This document shows, piece by piece, positions 35,799 through 45,430 of a stretch of 64,000 nt of DNA. The stretch is from Paenibacillus sp. J23TS9 (GTDB lineage: Bacteria; Bacillota; Bacilli; Paenibacillales; Paenibacillaceae). The position numbers and the translations under genes were made by a program. The notes under the pieces are model-generated. The model was not told the origin of the DNA. It was given only the letters and a program-made list of their open reading frames with translations, and ran no database searches. Location: positions 248,001 to 312,000 of the forward strand of contig NZ_BOSG01000006.1 in assembly GCF_018403225.1 (NCBI RefSeq). The letters are read 5' to 3'. Numbering within the stretch: position 1 is the first letter of the stretch; each line of letters begins with the position of its first letter.

Positions 35799-36213
35799 TT
35801 CTCTTACCTCCCGGTCTTTGTCGTTTTGATCGAATCCAATCAGCGAGCTGTCTCATACACCCCCTGTTCACATCCTGTTTCCGCTTGAGACGACTCTCGA
35901 CTTCGTAACAAGAAGTAGCCATAGCAACAACGGATCGCGTCGCGGCTGTGAACTCCCCTTAACCACCCCCTTTCAATGCATAGCGCGATACGAAGGTATA
36001 CGACTGATATGGATAACCAAATGTAAGCGGATACAAGTTCTACTATGCGTAACCTCCGTTTAAACGCTGCACAGCTACCATTTCATAGTAGAAATGCCTT
36101 GCGAACCGATCAACCCGCACATCATTATCGCATGCCGTTCGGCGAATAAGGGAGGCCCGCTTCGGCCCGAACTTCGAAAGAAATTCGCGCCGAGCTCAGC
36201 CTGCATTCATCCT
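35799..36213 (-). other. Intergenic region before the secreted-protein gene, with a cre-like site
   Basis: There is no gene. It contains the ribosome site GGGAGG of the secreted protein and a catabolite-repression-like sequence TGTAAGCGGATACA (36022-36035) differing at one position from TGWAANCGNTNWCA. A promoter for the secreted protein must lie here unless it is cotranscribed with the mannosidase gene; no terminator is evident. Confidence 0.45.
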
Positions 36214-39200
36214 TTATTCCTTCCGTTCCACTTGGAGCCGAATCGTTTTCACCTCAAACGGACGGAACTGAAGCAATACTTTTCCACCCTCGTGCGGCAA
36301 TTCCACCATCTTCTCCTCCAGCATATCGGTCTCATGTACCGCCGCAGCAGGCAGCCCTGCGCGAAGCTCGCACGCGATGGAGGCTCCCTTGCTCTCATAC
36401 AGACGAACGATCCAATCGCCCGATCCGTCTTCGGCCAGCTTGACCGTCTCCGCGATCACATTGGCTTGATCTACGCTGATCAGCGGCTCCGCCGCCTGGC
36501 TTCCTCCAGGCACGAGGCTGACAGGATAGTTCAGCTCGTAGGCTTCCTGCACAACAGGACTGTCCAGGAAAGCGCCATTCCAGAACGTAAATCCGTAAGT
36601 AAAATGGTGCACCCCTTGGTCTGAAGTTTCATCCGGCCATGTCGGAGCCCGTAGCAGCGTTAAGCTCATCGTGTTATCGTTGACGGAAATGCCGTATTTG
36701 CAGTCGTTCAGCAGCGCGAAGCCGCGGTTCGCTTCCGCAAGCGCAGACCACTTATGCTGAACCACTTCGTAACGGTCCGCATCATGCGGACGCGAAGCAT
36801 GGTTCGGTCTCTTCACGTAACCAAACTGAATTTCCTGCAGCGATTCGTTCGTATGAACGCGGACCGGGAAATCGACTTTCAGCAGCTTATTCTTCTCACG
36901 CCAGTGAATCGTCGTGTGAAATTCCACCCGGCGGCTGCCGGCACGCAGACGGATATCCTGAACCATGGTCGATTGGTTCAATTCGCGCTCGACCCGGATA
37001 TTCGCGAAGAGCGGACCGTTCGCGGTGACGGATACCTTGGAGCTTGCGTTCAGCTCGACAGGTGCCAAGCGATAGCGCCGATCGATCTCCCATGCATCGA
37101 AATCCGAATTTTGATCCCGGTACATCCGCATGGCGTTGCAGCGGTCCGCCGCCCATTCCGTTCCGGTCTCTTTGTCGAATATACGGGTAAGCTCGCCTTG
37201 TTCGTTCATTTCGAGCGCAATCCATTCGTTCTCCATATGCGATTCCGTTGCCATGACGGCGGGCACGGCAGGGTGATTCGCCGCTTCTGGTACCGTCTTA
37301 TACGTCGACCAGCCTATTGAAGGCGTCTCCACCTCGGCATAGCGGATACCTTCGTGCAGCTGCACCGGCATGGCCGCGCCATTCTCGCTTGCAATTCCAT
37401 TGACGCCAGCCGGCAATGCGACCAGTTCCTTTCTTGGCCAGGACAGCGAGTTAAAGACGGTAACGCGGGAGACATCGTCATCTGTCAGCGCATTTCTTAC
37501 GTCCGAAGCCATGTCGTACACGCGCTGATTCAATTCCTTCAGCTCAAGCTGCGCCTCTTCATGGACACGATGGATGGATGAGCCTGGCAGGATATCATGG
37601 AATTGGTGCAGCAGCAGAACCTTCCATAAACGGTCCAGCTCCTCGTGAGGATATGTCCGGTAATGCAGCAGCTCCGCTGCTGCTCCCCAAAGCTCCACCT
37701 CGCGGAAACCGATTTCCGCCTTCCGGTTCAGCTTTTTAATGATGGCTTGCGTCGTATAGGTCCCGCGGTGAGCGGGATAATAGAGCTCTCCCACGTATTT
37801 GGCATCCGGGATGCCCTTTTCGATCTGATCCTCGAAAAATTCGATCGGCGAGCCATGCTTCGTTTTGGGAACGCCCTCCAAATTACCGAGTCTGCGCATA
37901 AACTCGAGATCGTCGCGGTTGGAGCCGCCGCCTCCGTCTCCGTGTCCGAACTGGGTAAGCCGCGTAGAGATTCCTTCCAGCTGGACGCGGTCGCTCCACT
38001 GATGGATTAAGAATGACGGATTGATCCGGATCGGGTAGTAGTCGCCGTAATTCATCAGATGCGTCAAAATTTGCGAACCGTCGATCCCTTCCCACATAAA
38101 CGTATTATGCGGGAACGGATCTGCGATATTGTCGTAAGTACCGAACAATTTTGTAGACGCGAAATATTTGATCCCGCAGCCCTTCATGATTTGCGGCAGG
38201 TTCCCGGAATAGCCGAATACGTCAGGCAGCCACAGCATTTCGTTGTCCACGCCGAATTCTTCCTTAAAGAAGCGCTTGCCGTGCAGCACCTGGCGAATCA
38301 GGCTCTCGCCGCCGGGCAGATTCGTATCAGGCTCCACCCACATGGAGCCTTCAGGAATAATTCTGCCTTCCTTCACCGCCTGTTTGATGCGCTCGTACAG
38401 CTCCGGATACAGCCTCTTGACCAGCTGGAACAAATACGGTTGACTCTGGGTGTACGTGTATTCCGGATATTCGTCCATGAGCGCAAGCTGATTGGACATG
38501 GTCCGCGCAATCTTCCGCTTCGTCTCCGCGATCGGCCACAGCCAGGCGACATCCAGATGGGACTGTCCCATCAGGTACAGAGTAGGCGCCGTCGAACCGT
38601 TCACGCAGGAAAGGAGCGGCTCCATGATCTTTCGGCACTGCTTTACGTTCTCTCCCAACCCTTCCTGGCGCAAGGTCAGGTCGACCGTCGCAAATACTTG
38701 GGTCAGGCAGCGGTCAATTTCCGCAACACGGAGGGATTTGGCATCGAGATGGCTGCGAAGATCGTACAAGCATTCCAAATCGATGAAAAATTGGTACACG
38801 TCCTCTTCAAAAATGCAAAGCTGTGACTCTCCGAACATCGGCCGGGAATCCGTATGACCCGCATACGCTTCTGCGACAATGTCGAATTGCTCGCCGGTTT
38901 TCGCTGAACGGGATAAAGTCACGTAATGATGGTTGAGATCCTTAGCACCGCTCACGATACCGTTAATATAGACGGTCGCTTCGGATCCAAAGTCTAGCAT
39001 GGCCACAATCCGTTTGCCTTCGGCTTCCTTGGGGACGACGACAGTCGAATGAAACCAGCCGTATTCCCATTTCTCTCCCCACCGTTGACCCGGAACGATG
39101 CTCTGGAACGGTCGCCCGTTCATTTCATGGATAAACAGCTGTTCCTTTGTCGTAAAACCGGAAAAATCGATTGGAGAAACCTTCGTTATCATATATTGAT

Positions 39201-39255
39201 CTCTTTTATTCAGCAGCTTTTCGGCATGGAATAAAATCTCTTTTTTTTCACTCAT
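36214..39255 (-). CDS. Alpha-mannosidase (GH38)
   Basis: This 1013-residue protein has the usual GH38 length. A beta-rich N-terminal part is followed by the catalytic domain from about 225 with GQSHLDVAWLWPIAETKRK (zinc-binding H-x-D), LWLPDVFGYSGNLPQIMKG (nucleophile Asp) and QFGHGDGGGG, then the three-helix and beta-domains to the C-terminus. There is no signal peptide, so it is a cytosolic enzyme that removes alpha-mannose from imported oligosaccharides. ATG 39255 is preferred over the in-frame GTG at 39267. It follows the third importer operon on the same strand with a gap of about 90 bases and no terminator, so it is cotranscribed. Confidence 0.93.
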   Translation of the reverse strand: MSEKKEILFHAEKLLNKRDQYMITKVSPIDFSGFTTKEQLFIHEMNGRPFQSIVPGQRWGEKWEYGWFHSTVVVPKEAEGKRIVAMLDFGSEATVYINGIVSGAKDLNHHYVTLSRSAKTGEQFDIVAEAYAGHTDSRPMFGESQLCIFEEDVYQFFIDLECLYDLRSHLDAKSLRVAEIDRCLTQVFATVDLTLRQEGLGENVKQCRKIMEPLLSCVNGSTAPTLYLMGQSHLDVAWLWPIAETKRKIARTMSNQLALMDEYPEYTYTQSQPYLFQLVKRLYPELYERIKQAVKEGRIIPEGSMWVEPDTNLPGGESLIRQVLHGKRFFKEEFGVDNEMLWLPDVFGYSGNLPQIMKGCGIKYFASTKLFGTYDNIADPFPHNTFMWEGIDGSQILTHLMNYGDYYPIRINPSFLIHQWSDRVQLEGISTRLTQFGHGDGGGGSNRDDLEFMRRLGNLEGVPKTKHGSPIEFFEDQIEKGIPDAKYVGELYYPAHRGTYTTQAIIKKLNRKAEIGFREVELWGAAAELLHYRTYPHEELDRLWKVLLLHQFHDILPGSSIHRVHEEAQLELKELNQRVYDMASDVRNALTDDDVSRVTVFNSLSWPRKELVALPAGVNGIASENGAAMPVQLHEGIRYAEVETPSIGWSTYKTVPEAANHPAVPAVMATESHMENEWIALEMNEQGELTRIFDKETGTEWAADRCNAMRMYRDQNSDFDAWEIDRRYRLAPVELNASSKVSVTANGPLFANIRVERELNQSTMVQDIRLRAGSRRVEFHTTIHWREKNKLLKVDFPVRVHTNESLQEIQFGYVKRPNHASRPHDADRYEVVQHKWSALAEANRGFALLNDCKYGISVNDNTMSLTLLRAPTWPDETSDQGVHHFTYGFTFWNGAFLDSPVVQEAYELNYPVSLVPGGSQAAEPLISVDQANVIAETVKLAEDGSGDWIVRLYESKGASIACELRAGLPAAAVHETDMLEEKMVELPHEGGKVLLQFRPFEVKTIRLQVERKE

Positions 39256-39348
39256 GGTTTTTCTCACATCCTATGGTTGCGTAATCTACGATCCTATCGC
39301 TATCGATATACCGCCTCCCGCTGCGTTCGGCAGCGGGAGGACTTACCT

Positions 39349-40974
39349 CTATTCATTTGCCGTGGCTCTTTGCGCAGCATCGTTATAAATTTTCAGCACT
39401 TCATCGATGTCGCCCATTTTTTTGAGCTTATTGATGAAGGCCTGCCAGTTATCGAAGCTGTTCTTGCCTGCCACGAATTTGGCCTGTTCTTCCGTCACGA
39501 ACGTCTTCACCGGGTTCATGATCTCCGAGATCCGCTGGCTTTCGTTACCCGTAAGCTGAATCGACGGCTCGCTAAGCCAGGAAGGGACATAGTCATTCTT
39601 GGGCATGGGTAGACTCGTCAGGAATGGCGATTTCTCAATCGGCACCTCTTCATATTTGCCGTTAAATACCGTATAGTCTGTCGCGGCAAAATCTACGAAC
39701 GCTCTTGCGTCGCTCACCATCTGCAGGCCGGGGTTATAGTTTCGGCTTGCGCGCATGCCGTATTTATCGCCCTCAAGCCATGGATCCTTGGCCGTTTTGA
39801 GCGAGTCGACAAAGGTTGGAACGCCGTCTTCTCCGACCGTATAGGTCGTGCCCTCGATTCCCCAGGTAATGAGCCGGATCATTTCATCCGAATATTGATA
39901 ATCGATGAATTTGATCAATTCTTCAGGATTTTTCACTTTTGAGCTTACGCCGTAAACTGCCCAGCCTAAGTCAGGAGTATTGCCGTTCACAACCTCCTGC
40001 CAGGCCTTTCCGTATTTCGGATTGTCCGGATACAGCGAAACCGCGTAAATCTTGCCGTCGTTAGCCGTTCTGGTGTACTCCGCCGGCGTCGTAAACCACT
40101 GCGTCAGCCACATCAGGTTGTCGCCGTTCAACGCTTTTCTTTTCAGCGTATCGTCCGTATCAATCGTATACTCCGGATCTAACAGCTTCTCCGCATACAG
40201 CTTATTCGCGAATTGGAGCGCGTCTTTATATCCGTCTTCCAACACTCCGTATACGTATTTCTCCCCATCCCAGAAGATTTCGTCCCGGATGTGGTTCGCG
40301 GAGAACAGGGATCTCAGGCTGTTCCATTTGGTTGCGACGGGATATTTGTCCGGATAGAGCTCTTTAAGCTTCTTGGCGGCTTCATAAAATTCATCGAGCG
40401 TTTCCGGAATTTTGATGTTATTGGCCTTAAACACGTCATAGCGGTAAGCCGACGTATTCTGGATGAGCATACCGCGATCCTCGGGGAACCGGGGCGTGGA
40501 GGTTTCTCTAAAGGTGTACATCTTGCCGTCGGCATCCGTTACCCGCTTCATTCCGTTCTTGACCTTGCTGATGTAGTTCATATAGTTCGGCATTAGATCT
40601 TTATATTGGGTTAACTCGAGAAGCTGGCCTTGCGCGGCCATTTCGGTCGTATCATAGAATAATGGCGTCACGAAGAAGTCCGTCAGATCGTCGCTTGCGA
40701 TCGTGAGCTTAACCTTCTCGTCATACTCAGAGGACGGAATATAGTTATATTTGATTTCTACCTTCTTGCCCATGTAAGCTTCCATGCGTCTGTGCCATTC
40801 CTTGCCTACCAGACTATTCGGATTATCCACGCCGCTCGCGGGCAGCGTGACCGAGAAGTGCATCACTTCCTGAGTATCTTCCTTGGCATCGGAATTTTCG
40901 GACTTGTTCGAACATGCGGACAAAACCATCAGCACGGCCAGCCCAAGGACCAACATTTTTGCCAGTTTATTCAT
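39349..40974 (-). CDS. ABC importer substrate-binding lipoprotein (3)
   Basis: This 541-residue lipoprotein has signal MNKLAKMLVLGLAVLMVL and lipobox SAC, then a Ser/Asn/Glu linker. ATG 40974 follows AGGGGGG. The binding fold shows FYEAAKKLKELYPDKYPVAT and VDFAATDYTVFNGKYEEVPI. The gene comes after two permeases and before the GH38 enzyme. The ligand is therefore likely a mannose-containing oligosaccharide; this is inference from neighbours. Confidence 0.88.
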   Translation of the reverse strand: MNKLAKMLVLGLAVLMVLSACSNKSENSDAKEDTQEVMHFSVTLPASGVDNPNSLVGKEWHRRMEAYMGKKVEIKYNYIPSSEYDEKVKLTIASDDLTDFFVTPLFYDTTEMAAQGQLLELTQYKDLMPNYMNYISKVKNGMKRVTDADGKMYTFRETSTPRFPEDRGMLIQNTSAYRYDVFKANNIKIPETLDEFYEAAKKLKELYPDKYPVATKWNSLRSLFSANHIRDEIFWDGEKYVYGVLEDGYKDALQFANKLYAEKLLDPEYTIDTDDTLKRKALNGDNLMWLTQWFTTPAEYTRTANDGKIYAVSLYPDNPKYGKAWQEVVNGNTPDLGWAVYGVSSKVKNPEELIKFIDYQYSDEMIRLITWGIEGTTYTVGEDGVPTFVDSLKTAKDPWLEGDKYGMRASRNYNPGLQMVSDARAFVDFAATDYTVFNGKYEEVPIEKSPFLTSLPMPKNDYVPSWLSEPSIQLTGNESQRISEIMNPVKTFVTEEQAKFVAGKNSFDNWQAFINKLKKMGDIDEVLKIYNDAAQRATANE

Positions 40975-41067
40975 TCGGTTCCCCCCTAATCTCACAATCA
41001 TTTTCGAATCTGCTATTCATGCCTTGTCACGAACATCTGCGCACCCTTACACCGCCGCCTCCGCTTC

Positions 41068-41967
41068 TTAGCCTTTGATGGAGCCGACGAATATCCCTTT
41101 GGTAAAATGCTTCTGGAAGATCGGATAGATGCACATGATCGGAAACATGGTAATAATGATGACGCTCATGCGTACCGCCTTCGGATCAAGCGTTTCACCC
41201 GGGGCATTAATAGCGACTGAGCCACCTCCCACTCGCCCTTGAATCGCTGTCGTATCCAAGGTGAACAGGTAGTTTCGGAGCACCATCTGCAAAGGATACA
41301 TATCCTGATTTCGCAAATAAATCAAAGCTTCAAACCAGCTGTTCCAGCTTCCGACCAGACCGAACAGGGCAAAGGTTGCAAAAAGCGCCTTCGACAACGG
41401 CAGGATGATTTTGAATAGAACCACCAAATCATTCGCGCCGTCGATATAGGCAGAGTCCTTCAGCTCCGAAGGAATATTCAGAAAGAACGTTCGAAACAGG
41501 AACACATTGTAAGCGCTGATCGCGCCGGGGAGGATCATGACCCATACCGTATCCAATAGATGCAGACTACGCATTAGCAGATAGGTCGGGATGAGGCCTC
41601 CACCGAAGAACATCGTAATCATGAGGAAAATGGTAAGAAACTTCTTGCCCGCAAATCCCGGAATCGTGAGCGGATACGCCATCAGTGCCGTAAACAGCAG
41701 CATGATGACCGTCGAGCCGGACGCATAGATGATCGAGTTCAGATACCCTTTGAAAATGTAAGGATCGCGGAACACTGTCGTATACGCCTCCAGATTAAAC
41801 CCCTTAGGCCAAACCGTTACGCTTCCTGAGGAAATGTAACGCGCGCCGCTTAACGACGTCGCGATAATGTTTAGAATCGGGTACAGCACGACAATCAGGA
41901 TGAATAGCATAATGACAATATTGATCACATCGAATGCTCTGGAACCCATGCTAGCTTTTTTCAACAT
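41068..41967 (-). CDS. ABC sugar-type permease (LplC type) (3)
   Basis: This 299-residue permease has the EAA loop KDSAYIDGANDLVVLFKIIL and C-terminus FTKGIFVGSIKG. ATG 41967 with AGGTGGTGGG before it lies eight bases after the partner stop. A glycine-rich insertion GRVGGGSVAI occurs near 250, in a loop before the last helix; this is variable in the family. Confidence 0.87.
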   Translation of the reverse strand: MLKKASMGSRAFDVINIVIMLFILIVVLYPILNIIATSLSGARYISSGSVTVWPKGFNLEAYTTVFRDPYIFKGYLNSIIYASGSTVIMLLFTALMAYPLTIPGFAGKKFLTIFLMITMFFGGGLIPTYLLMRSLHLLDTVWVMILPGAISAYNVFLFRTFFLNIPSELKDSAYIDGANDLVVLFKIILPLSKALFATFALFGLVGSWNSWFEALIYLRNQDMYPLQMVLRNYLFTLDTTAIQGRVGGGSVAINAPGETLDPKAVRMSVIIITMFPIMCIYPIFQKHFTKGIFVGSIKG

Positions 41968-41975
41968 CCCACCAC

Positions 41976-42890
41976 CTAGAACAAACTCGTTTCTGAAACT
42001 TTCCGGCTGATCCAATTTGTCATGAAGAGAATAATAAAGGATATGGCCGACATGAATAATCCAATCGCCGTGGTGTACTCGTATTGCGCACCTAGTATAC
42101 CTTGACGATAAACATAGGAACCGATGACATCCGCTACTTCGTAAGTCTCAGGCGAATAAAGCAGGATAATCTTCTGAAAATCGCTTCCGAGGATGCCCCC
42201 CACGGCAAAAATCAGCAAAATGATCGTGGTCGGCTTGAGCGACGGCCATGTGATATGTACGACCTTCTTCCATCGGCCGGCGCCGTCCACCTCGGCTACG
42301 TCATACAGCGTCGGGTCGATTCCGCTTAGTGCGGCAAGGTAGATGATGGTGCCGAACCCGATGCCCTGCCATATGCCGGAAGAGATGAAGATCGTCCGGA
42401 AATAGTCCGATTCGAGGAGAAACATGACCGGGTCTCCGCCAAAGAAGGCGACAATATGGTTGAACAAACCGTCTCTAGCCGTAAATTCCTTCAGCAAGCC
42501 CGCAACGATGACGACGGAAATAAAATGCGGGAAATACGAAACGGTCTGAACAAGCTTCTTAAAGCCCCGATTCTTCAGCTCATTAAACAGCAGAGCCAAT
42601 ATAATCGGCGCCGGGAATGACCAAAGCAACGTATACAAACCGAGAAGCAGCGTGTTTTTTAGAACCCTAAAGGCCATGGGATCGTTGAAAAAGGAAGTGA
42701 AGTACTTGAACCCCACCCATTCGCTCCCCCAGATCCCCTTGGAAGCATTGAAATCTTTGAAAGCGATTAATATTCCGTACATCGGAAAATAGTGAAAGAC
42801 TAACAGCGTCATAAAGCCGGGAAGCACCATAAGGTATAAGTAGCGGTGCCTGACGATTCTGGCGACGAGCCTGTTATTGGTTGTCTTCAA
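41976..42890 (-). CDS. ABC sugar-type permease (LplB type) (3)
   Basis: This 304-residue permease has LYLMVLPGFMTLLVFHYFPM, LIAFKDFNASKGIWGSEWVG and EAA loop YDVAEVDGAGRWKKVVHITW. The start is TTG 42890, directed by AGGAGGTG seven bases upstream. It is the first gene of the third importer operon, about 280 bases after the AraC-type gene on the same strand, with regulatory sites in that gap. Confidence 0.86.
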   Translation of the reverse strand: MKTTNNRLVARIVRHRYLYLMVLPGFMTLLVFHYFPMYGILIAFKDFNASKGIWGSEWVGFKYFTSFFNDPMAFRVLKNTLLLGLYTLLWSFPAPIILALLFNELKNRGFKKLVQTVSYFPHFISVVIVAGLLKEFTARDGLFNHIVAFFGGDPVMFLLESDYFRTIFISSGIWQGIGFGTIIYLAALSGIDPTLYDVAEVDGAGRWKKVVHITWPSLKPTTIILLIFAVGGILGSDFQKIILLYSPETYEVADVIGSYVYRQGILGAQYEYTTAIGLFMSAISFIILFMTNWISRKVSETSLF

Positions 42891-42984
42891 GGAAACACCT
42901 CCTGACTGTTAACATGTCGCGGTCGGATACGGCTGACACGATTACTCGCTGACACTTGAACTTGGCCACTCGGTTCGCTTCTTA

Positions 42985-42998
42985 TGTAAACGCATTCA
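42985..42998. promoter_or_regulatory. cre-like catabolite repression site
   Basis: TGTAAACGCATTCA differs at one position from the TGWAANCGNTNWCA consensus and lies 95 bases before the first permease of the mannoside operon, consistent with CcpA control. Confidence 0.5.
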
Positions 42999-43072
42999 TT
43001 TTCACCTCCAAGACTTTCTTCGAAAACGTATAGCTCCCAGCTGCCGTCCCATACAGATTATTCTCTCATGTT

Positions 43073-43114
43073 GTATACGAAGTTATTATGTTAGGTTAAA
43101 AAATAACACATACT
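43073..43114. promoter_or_regulatory. Candidate operator of the GntR/LacI-type regulator, operon side
   Basis: GTATAC at 43073-43078 is followed by TTATTAT (43083-43089), 16 bases, and ACACATACT (43106-43114). The pair TTATTAT-N16-ACACATACT recurs exactly before the regulator gene at 45431. It is upstream of the permease-binding-protein-mannosidase operon. Another GTATAC lies at 43163-43168. Confidence 0.55.
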
Positions 43115-43167
43115 ATTTTCTTCGTCAATATATAAAATTTCCTTAAATTTCTTCATTGATTTGTATA

Positions 43168-44016
43168 CTATCTACTCATTATCCCGAACTGGCGATATCG
43201 ATGAGGCGTCAGGTTATGCTTCCGCTTGAACAGGTCATAGAAGTAACTGACGTTATCGAGTCCGATCTCCAAGCTGATATTCACGATTTCCATATCGGTG
43301 TTTAGCAGCAAATTCTCGGCGTATGACATCCTCAATTCGTTAATGTACTGTGTCGGGGACATGCCGAGATGCTCTCTGAACATTCTGCATACATAGGCAT
43401 GCGATTTGCCCGACAACCCGACAAGGGCAGCCGTTCCCCGCGTGAAGTGCTCTTTCTTTTGGGCGTCCCTGCATAGGGCCCTGAACCATTCCGGCTGTCC
43501 GGTTCGTTCAATCGGATCCGCTTCGGCCTTGATGTACCGGGAGAACAGGTCGGTCAAGATCGCTCTAACCTCCGCTTTGACGGCCAGCTTCTTCTCCTGC
43601 GGGATCAGACTCAGCTGGTCCAGCCGGTACCTCACGTATTCCTTCTCCATCTTGGACAGCAAGGTTAACGGCGGCATGGCCGGCTCAAGCAGCCTTTCGC
43701 TCGGGAACCCTTCTCCCAAGAAAGAAATCAGGTCGTCCAGAACCTCCCGGTTGAACGACAAATTGATGAACTGGCAATCACCATCCTTCGTCTGCTCATA
43801 GCAGTGAACGTCCCGGTCGCGTATGAACACGAGCGCGTTCTCTTCCAGCATCTGACGCTTGCCGTTAATGACATGCACGACACTTCCCTTCAGAATAAGA
43901 AACAGTTCAAAGAAATCATGCGTATGCATGCCGATCGTATCGCGCACCGAAGAGATCAAGCGATAGTGGGCCTGAATGTCTGAATCAATGCCGTCTGCTG
44001 CAAGAAGCTTCATCAT
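43168..44016 (-). CDS. AraC-family regulator with cupin-type sensor domain
   Basis: This 282-residue soluble regulator has an N-terminal cupin-like sugar-binding domain (MHTHDFFELFLILKGSVVHV) and two C-terminal AraC helix-turn-helix units (LVGLSGKSHAYVCRMFREHL; ISLEIGLDNVSYFYDLFKRK; end LTPHRYRQFG). ATG 44016 has AGGAGGGG six bases upstream. This is the RhaS/MelR-like size, unlike the two membrane-anchored regulators elsewhere in the window. It is upstream of, and on the same strand as, the mannoside operon, and divergent from the DUF1861 gene. Confidence 0.88.
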   Translation of the reverse strand: MMKLLAADGIDSDIQAHYRLISSVRDTIGMHTHDFFELFLILKGSVVHVINGKRQMLEENALVFIRDRDVHCYEQTKDGDCQFINLSFNREVLDDLISFLGEGFPSERLLEPAMPPLTLLSKMEKEYVRYRLDQLSLIPQEKKLAVKAEVRAILTDLFSRYIKAEADPIERTGQPEWFRALCRDAQKKEHFTRGTAALVGLSGKSHAYVCRMFREHLGMSPTQYINELRMSYAENLLLNTDMEIVNISLEIGLDNVSYFYDLFKRKHNLTPHRYRQFGIMSR

Positions 44017-44156
44017 AACGTTCCCCTCCTTGTTTGTATGGAGGCAAGCCCCTCCAAGGTCAAAACACCATAATGCATTCCAAAATGGAGCAAGATTTGC
44101 AGCAAACTGTTCGGTTAGTATGTTGGTATTGAAGCCTGAAAGGAGATTTGCCACGA

Positions 44157-45098
44157 ATGAACTTACTCAAGCTGCGTCAGCAATTCGAAGAAAACAAACG
44201 CATTTATGAAAGCGCCAAGCTTGTCTTCCGCGGAGTCGAAGGCTTCGATGTCTACAATCCCTCGATTCCGTTCGAATGGAACGGCAAGCGCTACATGTAT
44301 GGACGCGTGGAGAAACGGCAGGAATGGGCAAGATCTTGGGTTCGCCTGTTCGAACAAAGCGGTCCCGACGAGTGGACCGTCGTGCCGGATACGATGATTT
44401 ATCAGCTGGAAGACCCGTATATCAGCGTGATCGACCAACAGCTCGTACTCGGCGGCACACATGTCCGCTATAACCAAGGACGGCTCGATACCTTCTACGG
44501 TTATTTCTATAAAGGCTGCGACCTTCATGATCTCTTCTACTTCACAACCGGCCCGGACACGATGAAGGACATTCGACTTGTCGAGCTTCAGGGCGGTAAG
44601 ATCGGCGTATTCTCCCGTCCGCGCAGCGAAGAAGTACGCAAGGAATTCGGGAGCGAATCCTTAGTCGGATTCACCGTCATCGACAGCCTGGGCGACCTGT
44701 CTCGGGAAGTTATCGAGAACGCCCCGTATATCCGCGGACTGTTCGGCAAGGATGAATGGGGTGGCTGCAACCAGGCATACTTACTCGAAAGCGGCAAGAT
44801 CGGCGTCATCGGCCATATCTGCTATGCTCAAGAAGACCGATCAACTTATATGAATATGGCCTTCGTATTGGACCCGCAGACGAATCAATTCTCGGATCTG
44901 AAAATCATTGGCACCCGTCCTTGTTATCCGGCCGGCCCCGCCAAGAAGGCGCATCTGACCGACTGCGCGTTCACCGCCGGCATCGAAATGCGCCCCGACG
45001 GCAAGGTTAATCTGTACAGCGGGATCGGCGATACCGAAGCGGCGCGCATCGTCATCGACTACCCGTTCGATAAGGAAGGCGCCATTGTCACCTTCTAA
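44157..45098 (+). CDS. DUF1861 family protein (GH130-like propeller)
   Basis: This 313-residue protein has the DUF1861 pattern as I remember it: LVFRGVEGFDVYNPSIPFEW near the N-terminus, MYGRVEKR, YQLEDPYIS, LGGTHVRY and YSGIGDTEAARIVIDYPF at the end. Members are predicted five-bladed propellers related to GH130 mannoside phosphorylases. ATG 44157 has AGGAG ten bases upstream. It is cytosolic and ends at a strong terminator. Next to GH38 and a mannoside-type importer, a role in phosphorolysis or hydrolysis of mannosides is plausible but untested. Confidence 0.72.
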   Translation: MNLLKLRQQFEENKRIYESAKLVFRGVEGFDVYNPSIPFEWNGKRYMYGRVEKRQEWARSWVRLFEQSGPDEWTVVPDTMIYQLEDPYISVIDQQLVLGGTHVRYNQGRLDTFYGYFYKGCDLHDLFYFTTGPDTMKDIRLVELQGGKIGVFSRPRSEEVRKEFGSESLVGFTVIDSLGDLSREVIENAPYIRGLFGKDEWGGCNQAYLLESGKIGVIGHICYAQEDRSTYMNMAFVLDPQTNQFSDLKIIGTRPCYPAGPAKKAHLTDCAFTAGIEMRPDGKVNLYSGIGDTEAARIVIDYPFDKEGAIVTF

Positions 45099-45115
45099 AT
45101 GACTCCAAGCACCCG

Positions 45116-45144
45116 AGCTGCCGGATATCCCGGCGGCTTTTTTT
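45116..45144 (+). terminator. Terminator of the DUF1861 gene
   Basis: AGCTGCCGG (45116-45124) pairs with CCGGCGGCT (45130-45138) and is followed by T residues to 45144. Confidence 0.85.
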
Positions 45145-45203
45145 ATGGCCGATCAGGGGCAAGGTACCGCACCATTCATTTTGCAAAACGCCATCTTATA
45201 ATG

Positions 45204-45235
45204 TTATTATAACAAGTGTTAACAAAACACATACT
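45204..45235. promoter_or_regulatory. Candidate operator before the second GntR/LacI-type regulator
   Basis: TTATTAT (45204-45210), 16 bases, then ACACATACT (45227-45235): the same spaced pair as at 43083-43114. The area also contains the palindromic TGTTATTATAACA (45202-45214). A GTATAC core is found further down at 45369-45374, close to the start codon. Confidence 0.55.
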
Positions 45236-45430
45236 TTATTTGACCTCATCGTAATACAGACCTTTATGAAATTCAAATATTATCTATAATTAAGCTCTAT
45301 TTCCTCTTCAATTCTGAACAGAACTCGGTGATTCGACAGAACCTATATCCGAGATAGGCTCCAATTACGTATACTTTTTCGAGAAATATGCGTTATACTT
45401 GAGGAAATGTTGATATGAGGTGAACTTATT

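Noticed and set aside
43074..43086. TATACGAAGTTAT, identical to one 13-base arm of loxP
   Set aside because: The second inverted arm and the 8-base spacer are missing and no Cre-like recombinase is present; the bases are part of an AT-rich operator region.
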